21,119 bases of DNA from an uncultured Prevotellaceae bacterium (lineage in GTDB: Bacteria > Bacteroidota > Bacteroidia > Bacteroidales > Bacteroidaceae): contig CAMPCG010000014.1 of assembly GCA_946644025.1 (NCBI GenBank), positions 1 to 21,119 on the forward strand. The letters are read 5' to 3'. How positions within the stretch are numbered: the first letter of the stretch is position 1; every line of letters begins with the position of its first letter. The notes below the pieces were generated by a model. It did not search any database. It worked only from the letters and a program-made list of their open reading frames with translations, and was not told where the DNA came from. Of the stretch, positions 4,827 to 14,023 are shown piece after piece. Both the position numbers and the translations under genes were made by a program.

Positions 4827-6479
4827 TTACCCGACGGTATAGGCCAGGCGGTCGGTGAAATGGAGGGCCACCACCTGCGATGTCTGCAAGCGGTTGTACT
4901 CGGTGGAGACGGTGTCTTCAATCAGCTCTATACGCTGGCAGTGCTCCACGCGGAGGTTCGTGACTTGAGGGCTGACGTCGGAGACAATCCTAAGAAGTCC
5001 GTCCTTCTCAGAAACGATTTCGGCGCGAAGGCCCGGACTGAGGTGAATCCAGCTGACGGCAGCTCCCGGCAGGCGGTCTTCCACGCGGAACACTCCGTCG
5101 GCAAGCAGGAACCGGCGCTCGTGGATGGCGTTGTGCCCATAGCCGTCGTGGCGGGCGACGACCTCCTGAGGCTCATCCTTGAGGATGGCGACGCTGGCCC
5201 TGCGCCCTATGCGGAACCCGCCCCATACGTGGCTGGAGCTGGGTGATGGGGACTGGGTGTCGGGGGTCACGGTGTTGTGGGCCGACGTGCTGCGCTCGTA
5301 CTGCCGTCGCGCGTTCTTGTCGTAGGTAGAGGTGCCGGTGTCCACGACGAGGGGTCTTCCGTCCACGCGCAGCTCGTAGCTGAAGGTGTCGGCATGGCTG
5401 TGGCCGGGCTGGTAGGTGGCCATGATGTTGCCCACATCGACGGTGACCTCGACGCGACTGTCGGCCAGCCGCCGGTAGCCGCACTCGCGCAGGGGCAGAG
5501 GCTTGAACGTGATGCCTAAGCGCCGGGCATAGTCGAAGAGTTCGGCCGGCGTGGGGGCAATGCCGAGGGCCGCGTCGTTGAAGAGGGGGATGCTGCCGTC
5601 GCGGTAGACGATGGAGGCCAAGTGGCCAAGCATCAGCGAGGCATAGGCGGAGAGGGGACTTGAGGGGTGGGTGTTGGGGGTTGGGGGTGAGGGGTGAGGG
5701 GTGAGGGGTGAGAGGTTAGACTGCGGCAGAACATTCCTCCCACTCCCCACCTCCCACCTCTCACCCCCAGAAAAGTTGATGCAGTCGAGCAGACGGTCGA
5801 GCAAGATGCAGTGGTACATGGCCGACTGCTCGTAGTGGGCCCCGTCGGCGAGGGTCTGCTCGCGGAGCTGTCCGTGCAGCAGCGTCTCGGCCTTGCGAAG
5901 GAGGCGCCGGTCGGCAAAGAAGTGGGCGGCAATGTAGAGGGCGTAGGCGTCCTCCAGCAGGTGGTTGCCCAGCAGGTGATACTCCAGCTTGCGCTCCAGC
6001 AGCAGCGTCTGAGCATACATGGAGTCGAGGCGCCGCTGGCTGCGGCACTCGGGATGAAGGCTGAAGAACTTCGCCCAATTGACGACGCGCAGGGCCGTGG
6101 GGTAAGGGTCCTGCCCCACCCAGTTCGAGGGCAGCGCGTCGATGAAGCGGTCTATCCACTCCACGCACTCGCCGGGAGTGATGTCCTCCTGGCAGAGCCA
6201 GTCCATGTAATTCAGGTTGTAGGCCCAGAGCGCGCCATGGCCGTCCATGTCCCAGCCCCGGAAGGTGTCGGCGATGTTGAGGAACGTGAATCGCCCCTGC
6301 CCGTCGTAGCAGCGGGGCTTGACGATGGGCGCCGTCATGAGGTGGCAGATGCCAGTAGCTGCCGTTACCGGGCTGTGCTCGCTTGTCAGCATCGGCCGGC
6401 GCAAGCGGTGGGCCACCTGATGCCACACCTGCGTAGGACGCAAGTATCTGGCTGTCTCTAAATACAGGGCTATGTCCAT
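4827..6479 (-). CDS. Heparinase II/III family protein (candidate uronate-polymer lyase)
   Basis: Member of the alginate-lyase/heparinase II-III superfamily that is often encoded in exopolysaccharide clusters. The N-terminus (YLETARYLRPTQVWHQVAHRLRRP) is the non-secreted start typical of cluster-associated members; no signal peptide is seen. An alpha/alpha toroid region follows (WAYNLNYMDWL, ~84-94; LGNHLLEDAYALYIAAHFF, ~170-188; HYEQSAMYHCILLDRLLDCINF, ~215-236), then a beta-sandwich domain with GHSHADTFSYEL (~359-370), DTGTSTYD (~380-387) and STSAHNTVT (~397-405). The His and Tyr-containing motifs fit a lyase-type site, but activity is inferred. The start at 6479 (MDIALYLE) is preferred over an upstream in-frame ATG at 6548 because it follows the preceding stop by 4 bp. 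Residues ~238-276 are a Pro/Ser/Thr-rich insert derived from a repeat. Confidence 0.85.
   Translation of the reverse strand: MDIALYLETARYLRPTQVWHQVAHRLRRPMLTSEHSPVTAATGICHLMTAPIVKPRCYDGQGRFTFLNIADTFRGWDMDGHGALWAYNLNYMDWLCQEDITPGECVEWIDRFIDALPSNWVGQDPYPTALRVVNWAKFFSLHPECRSQRRLDSMYAQTLLLERKLEYHLLGNHLLEDAYALYIAAHFFADRRLLRKAETLLHGQLREQTLADGAHYEQSAMYHCILLDRLLDCINFSGGERWEVGSGRNVLPQSNLSPLTPHPSPPTPNTHPSSPLSAYASLMLGHLASIVYRDGSIPLFNDAALGIAPTPAELFDYARRLGITFKPLPLRECGYRRLADSRVEVTVDVGNIMATYQPGHSHADTFSYELRVDGRPLVVDTGTSTYDKNARRQYERSTSAHNTVTPDTQSPSPSSSHVWGGFRIGRRASVAILKDEPQEVVARHDGYGHNAIHERRFLLADGVFRVEDRLPGAAVSWIHLSPGLRAEIVSEKDGLLRIVSDVSPQVTNLRVEHCQRIELIEDTVSTEYNRLQTSQVVALHFTDRLAYTVG
5652..5768. repeat. Low-complexity G-rich insert inside the heparinase-like gene
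   Basis: The stretch contains GGGTGGGTGTTGGGGGTTGGGGG, four tandem GGGGTGA units (5684-5711) and a 12-bp inverted repeat (5705-5716 with 5756-5767) around a loop with AGACTGCGGCAGAAC. It is read in frame as a linker rich in Pro, Ser, Thr and Asn. The left part and the GACTGCGGCA block recur at 17065-17110, so this is an interspersed repeat. Multiple runs of three or more Gs make it a strong G-quadruplex candidate on the plus (template) strand. Confidence 0.72.
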
Positions 6480-6483
6480 GCGG

Positions 6484-7641
6484 TTATTGATTATGTCCGT
6501 TGGCCTTGTCGATGGCGTTTCTGATGGCTTGCAGCCAGCCATGGCCAAAGCGCTGGTCGGGCTCTACGTAGTCGCCCTCGCCCCACTCGTTCCATGCCTT
6601 GAGGAAGAGTATCTGGTGCTCCGCCTGCTTGTGGGCAATAAGCTGGATGGCTTGCTCCGTGTAGTGCTGGAACTTCTCGGGGGTGCTGTCGGTAAGAATC
6701 TCAGACTTGGAGCCTGCCCGTGGTGTGCGGTCCCACTGGGGCAGCAGCGTGGGATAGACATTTTCCCAACGGTCTTCCTCCACATAGTAATGATCCATGA
6801 GACGGGAATAGTCCATCTTGGAATGAGAAGGAAGGAAAGTACTGAACGTCAACATGTTCCACATCATCCTCCGCCTTCCCTGTATCAGGCCCACAGCACG
6901 GCGGAAGCCCTGCGACATGATGGCATCAAACCCCATGTCGAGCACCGTCTGGTAGTATTCCTTTGCCATGTCTGCAGAGTAGTAGTTGGCCTTCTCCCCG
7001 GCGAGGGCCTTGCCGGTGTTGTCTGTCTGACCTACGAAGTGTATTCCCTTCAGGCCATTCTGTACGGCCAGCTTTTGCCACAGGTCGATGAACTCGCGGC
7101 AGTCGGGTATGCCCCTTGGGTTCCACACGGCGAAGAGGGGGCGACCGTCGACGGTGATGTAACGCTCGTCGCGGAAGGCGGGCAGCACGTAGTTGAAATG
7201 GCGCACGTAGTCCTCGCGCGAATACTCCATCTTCATAATCATCGTGTCGCGGCGCAGGCTGTTGCCTTTCTCCCACGTCTTGCTCGTCCAGTCGTGGTTG
7301 GCCCAGCAGAGGCAAAAGGGCAGGTCGGGCTTGCCTGAAGCAAGCACCTCATTGAAGGGACGTTGCAGCAGCTGGCGCCCGTTGCCAAACCAGTAGTGGT
7401 AGTAGCAGAAGCCCTCCAGCCCGGCCTCGCGGGCCAGCTGGGCCTGCTGCTCGCGCACCTCGGGCAGACGCAGGTCGTAGAAGCCCAGGTCGGCAGGCAG
7501 ATGGGGTTGATAGTGGCCGCGGAAAAGCGGACGTGCCTTCACCACGTTGTTCCACTCCGTGAAGCCCTTGCCCCACCACTCGTCGTTCTCGGGGATAGGG
7601 TGATATTGCGGCAGGTAGAGTCCTATGATTCTTGGTTTCAT
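6484..7641 (-). CDS. WbsX-like / GH99-like domain protein
   Basis: Matches the WbsX family found in O-antigen and capsule loci, which carries a glycoside hydrolase 99-like TIM-barrel domain. Family hallmarks are IIGLYLPQYHPIPENDEWWGKGFTEWNNV (5-33) at the N-terminus, GFCYYHYWF (77-85), FCLCWANHDWT (~108-118), GRPLFAVWNP (~163-172) and the C-terminal WNEWGEGDYVEPD (350-362), which holds the acidic residues expected of the domain. The 385-residue length is normal for a single-domain member. Its role in glycan loci is usually given as glycosyltransferase or glycan-processing enzyme, and the exact reaction is not established. It sits 30 bp after the acyltransferase gene and 4 bp before the heparinase-like gene, so the two putative glycan-acting proteins are tightly coupled. 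Confidence 0.85.
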   Translation of the reverse strand: MKPRIIGLYLPQYHPIPENDEWWGKGFTEWNNVVKARPLFRGHYQPHLPADLGFYDLRLPEVREQQAQLAREAGLEGFCYYHYWFGNGRQLLQRPFNEVLASGKPDLPFCLCWANHDWTSKTWEKGNSLRRDTMIMKMEYSREDYVRHFNYVLPAFRDERYITVDGRPLFAVWNPRGIPDCREFIDLWQKLAVQNGLKGIHFVGQTDNTGKALAGEKANYYSADMAKEYYQTVLDMGFDAIMSQGFRRAVGLIQGRRRMMWNMLTFSTFLPSHSKMDYSRLMDHYYVEEDRWENVYPTLLPQWDRTPRAGSKSEILTDSTPEKFQHYTEQAIQLIAHKQAEHQILFLKAWNEWGEGDYVEPDQRFGHGWLQAIRNAIDKANGHNQ

Positions 7642-7671
7642 ATCTCGATTGAAAGGTTCAGACTATGTGTT

Positions 7672-8235
7672 CTAAAGTTGCTTGATGACTCTTGCGGGAA
7701 TACCGGCAGCCACGGCGTAGGCCGGCACGTCGTGGGTCACCACGCTGTTGGCCCCGACGATGGCTCCGTCGCCAATGGTCACGCCCGGCATCACGCAGAC
7801 GTTGTTGCCCAGCCAGACATTATTGCCTATGACTACGGGGCCCTTGCTGTAGAGCGGACGCTCGGTGAAGGGCAGGCTCGTATGCTCGCGGGTAGACTGG
7901 CCATGGCTGTTGTCGGTGATGAGCACGTTGGTGCCCGTGAGCAGGTTGTCGCCGATGCGGATGCTGTCGATAGCGGTGATGTGGGCATAGTCGCGGATGG
8001 AGCAGTGACGGCCTATCACGATGGACGGCGTGTAGCGATTGCCGTTGTGAGAGTCCCAGGCCGTCAGCTGCACATGCGCCCCTATAGCCGTGTCACTTCC
8101 TACAGAGACATAGCCCAGGCCGGTCAGCTTCATGGAAGGCCAGACCAAATGCGAGCGAGCGCCAAAACTGGCAAACCGGCTTCGCATCAGCAATGTATAA
8201 AGACGGGTACAGAGGGCTTTGAACAGATGGGTCAT
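7672..8235 (-). CDS. Hexapeptide-repeat O-acetyltransferase (WbbJ/LbH type)
   Basis: Left-handed parallel beta-helix acyltransferase, presumably transferring acetyl from acetyl-CoA to a sugar of the repeat unit. Imperfect hexapeptides run through the protein ([27 protein letters not shown], then [33 protein letters not shown] at ~134-166). His111 in ITDNSHG is at the position of the usual catalytic histidine. The C-terminal [18 protein letters not shown] closes the domain as in related acetyltransferases. Length is 187 residues, normal for the family. Its ATG overlaps the stop of the flippase gene (ATGA), which indicates translational coupling. Acceptor sugar unknown. Confidence 0.88.
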   Translation of the reverse strand: MTHLFKALCTRLYTLLMRSRFASFGARSHLVWPSMKLTGLGYVSVGSDTAIGAHVQLTAWDSHNGNRYTPSIVIGRHCSIRDYAHITAIDSIRIGDNLLTGTNVLITDNSHGQSTREHTSLPFTERPLYSKGPVVIGNNVWLGNNVCVMPGVTIGDGAIVGANSVVTHDVPAYAVAAGIPARVIKQL

Positions 8236-9773
8236 AAGGCAGAGTTTTTGGAGGAAGACTTAAGAATAACCCTACGCAGCATACGCCGCTCTTCGCCGGT
8301 CAGCCCGACGGCGTAGACCGCCGCCAGCATGACCGCCGCAGTGACGAGCGAAACGCCAAAGAGCCGGCCAAGGCCCGGGGACAGGGCTTGATGGACCGCG
8401 AAGGCTGCCACGGCAGTGACACCAACGCACACCAGCCCGGAGAGGACGATACGGAGGAGATAGGGCGTGAAACGGAACTGCGGAAAGAGCCGGCGAAGGA
8501 TGACGAGGCGGGTCAGGTGGGCCGTCAGGCTGAAGGCAATCATCAGCACCATGCAGGCGGCCGACGGAGCACCCATACGGAAGGCAAGCCACGTGGCGGG
8601 GACAACCAGCAAGAGAATGCTGTCCGCGCAAAGACTGTAATACTTCACCTGACCCGTGGACTGGACAATGGTCGTAACAGGGTTGTGCATGGCGAAGCAA
8701 ACCATATAGACCATGATGAGACGGGTGAAGACGACGGTCTCCTCGGTCACGTCGCCCAGCCACCAGCCCAGGATGGTGCGCAGCTCAAGGATGAGGGGGA
8801 TAGTCACCATGAGCAGCAGGTAGAGGATGAACTTGTTGTTGGCATCGAACATCTTGTTGAGGAAGTCGTAGCTGCGCTCGGCGTAGGCCTTCACCATGGG
8901 CGGACGGAAGGCCATGGCCACGCTGTTGCTCAAGGCGTTAAAGGCATGGAGCACCTGCGAGGCGATGGCGTAGGCAGCGGTGGCCACGGGGCCGAAGAAT
9001 ACGTAGAGCAGCACGGTGACACCCTGTGTAAGCCCTACACCGGCCAAGGCGCTGTAGAGCGTCCACCCGGAGAAGGACAGCAGCGACCGGTAGAGTCCCC
9101 GCTCCACGCCGCGCCGGTAGCGGCACTCAGCATATCGCCAGCGGGCAGTGACGGCGTAGAAGCCGAAGATGAGCACCGACACGACGAAAAGACCGGCGCT
9201 GTAGAAGATGAGATGGTCGGCCGGCGACAGGCCGATGAGCAGCACCACGCCGAGGCGCAGCAGACACTCGGTGAGCGAGATGAGCGCGAAGAGGCCCATT
9301 TCCTCGTTGGCGAAGATGGCGGCGGTGAAGGGCAACTGCAGCAGACTGAGCAGCAGCGTGCCCAGCGAGAACTGGAACACCCAGTTGGCGGCCTCCAGCC
9401 GCTCGGGGGCTATGTCCATCTGGGTGTTGACAAACCACAGGCCGCCCGTCTCGAAGAGGACGACGATGGCCACCGACAGGACAGCGATGATATTGACCCC
9501 GGCAGAGAAGATTTGCGTCAGCTGACTGCTATTCCCCTCGCCCAGCGCGTAGGAATAGAAGCGCTGAATGGCGGCGGCCAGCGTCACGGTGATGAACGAA
9601 CTGGCCATCACCACACCCGCCACGGCGTTGAACGTGCCGTAGTCGGCCTGCCCCAACCCACGCAGCAACAGCCTCACGGCATAGAGGTTGATGACCGTGA
9701 TGGCCAGCATACGCCCAAACAGCATCAGGCTGTTCGAGGCGATGCGCCGGGACTTAGAGCTGTCGGGTGTCAT
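8232..9773 (-). CDS. wzx: Polysaccharide flippase (Wzx-like)
   Basis: Integral inner-membrane protein of the MOP/MATE-like polysaccharide exporter superfamily, expected to flip the undecaprenyl-linked repeat unit to the periplasmic side. At 513 residues it shows about a dozen or more hydrophobic segments, starting with [22 protein letters not shown] (~17-38), followed by the characteristic [18 protein letters not shown] (38-56) and [13 protein letters not shown] (63-76). The last segments are near LAAVYAVGL. Classification rests on topology and the N-terminal motif; substrate specificity cannot be read from sequence. It lies between the polymerase and an acyltransferase gene with 4-base ATGA overlaps on both sides. 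Confidence 0.88.
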   Translation of the reverse strand: MTPDSSKSRRIASNSLMLFGRMLAITVINLYAVRLLLRGLGQADYGTFNAVAGVVMASSFITVTLAAAIQRFYSYALGEGNSSQLTQIFSAGVNIIAVLSVAIVVLFETGGLWFVNTQMDIAPERLEAANWVFQFSLGTLLLSLLQLPFTAAIFANEEMGLFALISLTECLLRLGVVLLIGLSPADHLIFYSAGLFVVSVLIFGFYAVTARWRYAECRYRRGVERGLYRSLLSFSGWTLYSALAGVGLTQGVTVLLYVFFGPVATAAYAIASQVLHAFNALSNSVAMAFRPPMVKAYAERSYDFLNKMFDANNKFILYLLLMVTIPLILELRTILGWWLGDVTEETVVFTRLIMVYMVCFAMHNPVTTIVQSTGQVKYYSLCADSILLLVVPATWLAFRMGAPSAACMVLMIAFSLTAHLTRLVILRRLFPQFRFTPYLLRIVLSGLVCVGVTAVAAFAVHQALSPGLGRLFGVSLVTAAVMLAAVYAVGLTGEERRMLRRVILKSSSKNSAL

Positions 9774-11089
9774 GTCACTTGATTACTTTTCACTTCCAAC
9801 GGGAATCGCTTGAGCAGGACTTCGTGATACCTGAGCCAAGCATAGAGCAACGCAAAGATGACGATGACGAGGTTGGCGGTATCAGCGTATGGGAAAAGCA
9901 CCATGCCGCCCTGCATACAGATGCACAAAGTGAAGTAGAGCAGGAGCAGCTGGTGGAGCTTGATGGTTCCGTCGCGCGGACGTATCTCGCTGATGACCCA
10001 CAGATTGAAGAGGACGAAGATGACGGCCGCGGCGATGGGGCCGAAGTCGATGGTGAAGTCGCCCACGAAGGTCACGAAAAAGTAGTCGTCTATCTTCAGG
10101 TTAGCATACTTGTCGCGCCGCTCGTCGTAGTTTTTCGGCGTGTCCGACCACACCATGCGCTTGAACATGTTCAGTGTGCGGTCACCATAGCGTATGCCGC
10201 CGGGGTCGAGGGCCGAGTTGTTGAAGTAGAGATTGGCCTGGCCGATATACCAATAGACGAAGCCGCTCACGCCGTCGCTGCCCTTGCGCTCGCTGAAGCG
10301 GCTCATGGTGATGGCCGTGATGGGGATGGCAACGACGATGGCCATGGTGATGCCCGCTATCTTGGCCCAGTTATTGAACCGCTCCGACAGGTAACGACGG
10401 AACAGCGAGTAGCCCACGATGATGGCAAACGCCGCCTTGATGACGCTGCCGCGCTGGCCGTTCAGCACCGGGATGACCATGCCCATGAAGAGCGCCGCGA
10501 AAAGCGCCAGCATGAAAAGGCGGTTCTCGCCCTTGCGCGTGCAGAAATAGAAGAAGAGGAAGGTGCAACAGTCAAACAGGAGGTTGAAAACCACCGAGGG
10601 CAGGTTCTTGATGGCCTCGCCCGCGTCCTTCTTCTCGGCAATCTGCTCCAGATAGGCCTCCTTGCCCGCGCTGGCGTCGGTGACAATACTCACTATGCCA
10701 CCACCGCCGCCCGACATGGCCGAGGGCAGCTGAAGCACAACGCTCAGAATGAGGATTACGCAAGGCACATAGAGCATCTTGGAGTGGGGATGCTCTATCT
10801 CTGCCGACGGGTGGAAATGGTGAAAGACCGCCGGCGAGAGGGCAATCATCAGCATGACGTAGAGATAGATAAAGGGAAAAAGCGCCAGGTGCTCATACTG
10901 CGAATTGAAGAACTCGTCGTTGAGCGTGACGATAGAAAAGGCAGCGTAAGCCACATAGCTGCCGATGACCATGCTCCCCGCGTCGACGTTGCGCCAGCGC
11001 CGATGATACCATACAAACGTGACAATCCATGCCAGCATGTATCCTGCGGCAAGCACATTGTCAGTCAGTGAAGGCATTACATCATTCAT
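9770..11089 (-). CDS. wzy: Oligosaccharide repeat-unit polymerase (Wzy-like)
   Basis: Multi-pass membrane protein of 439 residues with roughly ten hydrophobic segments. These include VLAAGYMLAWIVTFVWY (~12-28), ALFPFIYLYVMLMIAL (~68-83), MLYVPCVILILSVVLQL (~104-120), LLFDCCTFLFFYFC (~170-183) and the terminal LLLLYFTLCICMQGGMVLF and ANLVIVIFALLYAWL. The large polar segment around GFVYWYIGQANLYFNNSALDPGGIRYGDRT resembles the extracytoplasmic loop seen in repeat-unit polymerases. It would join flipped repeat units in the periplasm. Wzy proteins diverge strongly, so the call relies on topology and on the position between wzz and wzx. The start at 11089 (MNDVMPSL) could instead be the second Met, four codons in. 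Confidence 0.8.
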   Translation of the reverse strand: MNDVMPSLTDNVLAAGYMLAWIVTFVWYHRRWRNVDAGSMVIGSYVAYAAFSIVTLNDEFFNSQYEHLALFPFIYLYVMLMIALSPAVFHHFHPSAEIEHPHSKMLYVPCVILILSVVLQLPSAMSGGGGGIVSIVTDASAGKEAYLEQIAEKKDAGEAIKNLPSVVFNLLFDCCTFLFFYFCTRKGENRLFMLALFAALFMGMVIPVLNGQRGSVIKAAFAIIVGYSLFRRYLSERFNNWAKIAGITMAIVVAIPITAITMSRFSERKGSDGVSGFVYWYIGQANLYFNNSALDPGGIRYGDRTLNMFKRMVWSDTPKNYDERRDKYANLKIDDYFFVTFVGDFTIDFGPIAAAVIFVLFNLWVISEIRPRDGTIKLHQLLLLYFTLCICMQGGMVLFPYADTANLVIVIFALLYAWLRYHEVLLKRFPLEVKSNQVT

Positions 11090-11133
11090 ATACTAAAAGG
11101 AGTCCACTCAAACAGCCCCACTTCCCACAGCCC

Positions 11134-11183
11134 CCCGGAAGCCCCACCCCCGGCCCCTCCCTCGGGGGGGAGGGGTTGGGATG
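11134..11183. repeat. G/C-rich palindromic repeat between wzz and wzy
   Basis: This fills half of the 97-bp gap between the wzz stop (11187) and the wzy start (11089). The left half, GGAAGCCCCACCCCCG then CCCCTCCC, is shared with the insert in the WbuB-like GT4 (2693). The right half, GGGGGGGAGGGGTTGGGATGGG, pairs with it and also has a G-quadruplex pattern on the plus strand. No promoter box was found here. Confidence 0.65.
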
Positions 11184-11186
11184 GGT

Positions 11187-12239
11187 TCAAGGGGTCTTGG
11201 ATGGTTTTACTATGTCCCACAGTATGTAGAGGCTGACACAGACGCCCGCAAGGAAGACCATCGTGATGACGAAAATCATGCGCTTGGGCTTGTCGGGCTT
11301 GACGGGCATCTCGGCACCCTTCAGCACGGTGAACACGGGTGTCCGCTCCTGCACCTTCGCGCTGGCGTTCTGCAGCTGCGCCGTGAGCGTCTGCAGGGCG
11401 GCATATTTCAGCTCCATGCGCTTCTCCAGGTTCGAGAGCTTCAGCTGGAAGCGGTTCAGCACCAGGCCCGAGTTGGCATCCGACATCTTGGCATACTCCT
11501 CGCAGGCTGCCTCATACTCCTCCGTGGCCCGCTCCACAAGGTTGCGGTAGTACTCCTCGTCTACGCGCGCCTTGTTCGTGCGGTATTGGGTGATGAACTG
11601 CTGCAGATGTACGCTCACCGAGTCGGCCATCGTCTTACAGATGTAGGGGTCCTGGTCCTCCACCGTGACAGTGATGACGCCCGTCTTCTTGTCGAGCGAG
11701 AGACCTATCCGCCCACGGATGGCCCCCACCAGGTCGTGGTCGCCACGCGACAGCACGTAGGGACTCGACTCCAAAGGCTCGCCGCCATCCTTCTTCTCAC
11801 TCTTAAAAAGGCTTTTCAGCCAGAACAGCCCCTTGCTCCACCAGGCATACTCCTGGTGGTGGAGCAGATAGTCGTAGTAGTCGGTCTCGAGACTGCCGTC
11901 GGCCTTCTTCACCTTGACGGGGAAGAGCTCCACCACGAACTTGTTGTCTTCCATGAGGTCGGGATAGAGCATCGGCGTAATGGCGTCGGTGGTGTTCATC
12001 TCTGAGAGGTCGATGCCGAAGCTACTGGCCAGCGAGCCTATCATTCCCCCACCGCCCGAAGAATTAATCTCCGGCGCCAGGCGACAGCTCGACGTGTAGC
12101 TGCGCGGTATGCAGACGATGTAAAGGCACGACAGCACAAACACCACCGGCAGCACCTTCACGAAGAGCATCCGCCGCGTCCAGATACTCTGCACCACCTT
12201 TCTTATATCTATTACTCCTGACTCATTTCTTATTTCCAT
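11187..12239 (-). CDS. wzz: Chain-length determinant protein (Wzz-like, no kinase domain)
   Basis: Inner-membrane polysaccharide co-polymerase that controls polymer length with Wzy. It has a cytoplasmic N-terminus with IDIRKVVQSIWTRR, TM1 at ~24-45 (MLFVKVLPVVFVLSCLYIVCIP), a periplasmic domain starting YTSSCRLAPE, a predicted coiled-coil region (~225-295, Glu/Leu-rich with LSNLEKRMELKYAALQTLTAQL), the proline-rich PVKPDKPKR (312-320) and TM2 at ~321-341 (MIFVITMVFLAGVCVSLYILW). The protein ends a few residues after TM2, so it has no BY-kinase domain; no Wza or Wzc is in the window. The SSGGGGMIGSLASSFG segment is family-typical and not repeat-derived. Start MEIRNESGVIDIRKVV lies 16 bp after the beta-helix gene stop. 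Confidence 0.9.
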   Translation of the reverse strand: MEIRNESGVIDIRKVVQSIWTRRMLFVKVLPVVFVLSCLYIVCIPRSYTSSCRLAPEINSSGGGGMIGSLASSFGIDLSEMNTTDAITPMLYPDLMEDNKFVVELFPVKVKKADGSLETDYYDYLLHHQEYAWWSKGLFWLKSLFKSEKKDGGEPLESSPYVLSRGDHDLVGAIRGRIGLSLDKKTGVITVTVEDQDPYICKTMADSVSVHLQQFITQYRTNKARVDEEYYRNLVERATEEYEAACEEYAKMSDANSGLVLNRFQLKLSNLEKRMELKYAALQTLTAQLQNASAKVQERTPVFTVLKGAEMPVKPDKPKRMIFVITMVFLAGVCVSLYILWDIVKPSKTP

Positions 12240-12255
12240 ACATCATTTCCCATTT

Positions 12256-14013
12256 CTACTTATAACGCCACTTCGCCGCTTTTATTGCGCTGTCATAATG
12301 CCCCAGTTTTCCGAGACGCTCCATTTGCCTCCTATCCACGACTATTCCGTCCTCGTCATAGCCCCAGAAAGTCATCTGCCTGTCGGGGCTCTCCGTCGTC
12401 AACCGCGAATAGACATTTTCGGGCGACGCCTCCCCCTCACGGCAGAGCATGACGTTGCCCGAGACCACGCAGCCGTTGTCGCCCTTAGAGCTGCCCTCGA
12501 ACTTGATGGCCTTATCCACGATGTTGTGCTCTATCCTGATGTCGGTATTTCCCTCCTCCAGTTTGTTCTCGCAGTTGCGCGATTCGATGCTATAGCTGTT
12601 GGCCACGCCCATGACGACATTGCCGTAGACCCTGAAGTGGCTGGCCCCGTCGTCGCAGAAGATGCCGCGGTTGTACAGTATCCCGTCGATGTCGTGTATG
12701 TAGTTGTAGCGCACGGTGGCCATGTCATGTTGTGGCGACAGGTATATCGCGCCTGTGTCCTGCAGCGTGTATCGCTCTTTATGGGCTATGTAGTCAGGTT
12801 CGAGCCACATCTCATTGTACTCTACAATGCCCGACGACTCCACTTTGCCCTCATAGCCGAGCCACATGCCAAGGCACACGGCCGAATAGCCGTAATTGCA
12901 GAATTTGTTATGGGCGATGTAGTAGTCCTTGCCCTTGCAGTTGACGCAGAAGGTCTGCATCATGTTCTCTCCGCAGTCGCGGAACATATTGCCGACAACA
13001 CGTGTGTTCTCACAGGAGTGGGTGGCACTGATGCCATTCTGGCAATGCTCCACGTGATTATGGCTGAAGGTGATGTTGGGGGTGTCTTTTGCCCAAAGCA
13101 CAAAGCCCTTGATGGCATCGAACCGGCATCGCTCGATGGTGAAACTATCCGTCTCGACACCGTCTACCATCATGAGGTAATCACCGCTACTGTTGCCCAG
13201 GAAGTGCAACCCAGAGATTGTGAAGGTCTTGAACGACGACTTGCCACAGTACAGGAAGCGTGCCACCCTGCACTCGTGGATGACGGCATCGGGGTCTGCC
13301 TTTACTTTATTTCCCACAATTTGTACATGCGTCCGGGCATTCAAAGCGGGATAGCAGAGTCTGAAGCGGGTGTCTTGCTTGCCAAAGAGATAGTCATAGT
13401 TCACATTGATGCTTGTACGGTCCTCACGAGTGATATGCTTCAAGTCGTTTACCGTGAAATAGATATAGCCATCCTCCACACTTTCCACTTTGTAGGTGCG
13501 GCTGTAGAACCATTGCGGAATATTAACGTAGAGTTGGCTGCAGTCTGAATACATTTCTGCCTGTGGGATGGGCAGCCGGCATAGCTTCGTCTCCTCGTCT
13601 GCCACCTCAGCCATGCCTTCAGCATATCGGCAGTCGTCCCAGAAGTCGAAAGCCGTCAGGCTCTCCATGTCTATGAAGGAAGCGTATGGGTCGAAGTCGG
13701 CCTCATAGCTGTCGCCGTCACGATAGTCGTTGCCCTGGGCGATGAGCACCGCATCGTGGCCCTCTATGCGGACGGACACGTCGGGGAAGTTCTCATACCT
13801 GCGAAATACATGATTCGCGCGGTAATAATAGACGCCCTCAGCAATGTCCACCACGATGTCCTTCTCTCCCGCTTCGATGGCCTTGGTCATCGCCGTGTTC
13901 ATCTGGTCAAACTCCTCCTGTGAGTCAATGCTATAGACAAAGGTGCCCCCCTGTGCAGGCAAAGCCAAAAACAGGAAGAGAAAAATCACGAATCGCAAAT
14001 CAGCATACCACAT
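12256..14013 (-). CDS. Secreted right-handed parallel beta-helix protein
   Basis: 585-residue protein with a signal peptide (hydrophobic FVIFLFLFLALPAQGG, 8-23; likely cleavage near residue 22), so it is exported to periplasm or surface. From about residue 265 it carries repeated right-handed parallel beta-helix coils (FTISGLHFLGNS, FTIERCRFDAIKG, ITFSHNHVEHCQNGI, TRVVGNMFRDCGENM, YIAHNKFCNYGYSAV, ATVRYNYIHDIDGI, FRVYGNVVMGV, IRIEHNIVDKA). The combination DTGAIYL...GIFCDDGASHFRVYGNVV is seen in beta-helix proteins that act on polysaccharides (lyases, hydrolases, C5-epimerases). A catalytic class cannot be assigned. Its location between the glycosyltransferases and the polymerase genes suggests it binds, cleaves or epimerises the polymer made here. 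The ATG at 14013 lies within a short AAATGAG-like repeat. Confidence 0.8.
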   Translation of the reverse strand: MWYADLRFVIFLFLFLALPAQGGTFVYSIDSQEEFDQMNTAMTKAIEAGEKDIVVDIAEGVYYYRANHVFRRYENFPDVSVRIEGHDAVLIAQGNDYRDGDSYEADFDPYASFIDMESLTAFDFWDDCRYAEGMAEVADEETKLCRLPIPQAEMYSDCSQLYVNIPQWFYSRTYKVESVEDGYIYFTVNDLKHITREDRTSINVNYDYLFGKQDTRFRLCYPALNARTHVQIVGNKVKADPDAVIHECRVARFLYCGKSSFKTFTISGLHFLGNSSGDYLMMVDGVETDSFTIERCRFDAIKGFVLWAKDTPNITFSHNHVEHCQNGISATHSCENTRVVGNMFRDCGENMMQTFCVNCKGKDYYIAHNKFCNYGYSAVCLGMWLGYEGKVESSGIVEYNEMWLEPDYIAHKERYTLQDTGAIYLSPQHDMATVRYNYIHDIDGILYNRGIFCDDGASHFRVYGNVVMGVANSYSIESRNCENKLEEGNTDIRIEHNIVDKAIKFEGSSKGDNGCVVSGNVMLCREGEASPENVYSRLTTESPDRQMTFWGYDEDGIVVDRRQMERLGKLGHYDSAIKAAKWRYK

Positions 14014-14023
14014 TTCTCACTTT

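Noticed and set aside
6480..6548. Upstream start for the heparinase-like gene at 6548
   Set aside because: It would overlap the WbsX-like gene by 65 bp and the extra residues (MAMAGCKPSETPSTRP) look non-native. The start at 6479 gives a normal family N-terminus and a 4-bp spacing.
8388..11071. Long plus-strand open frames opposite the flippase and polymerase genes (464 and 434 codons)
   Set aside because: They are exact antisense of two convincing membrane-protein genes. Their translations are rich in His, Glu, Gln and Arg without domain character, as expected from complements of GC-rich coding DNA.
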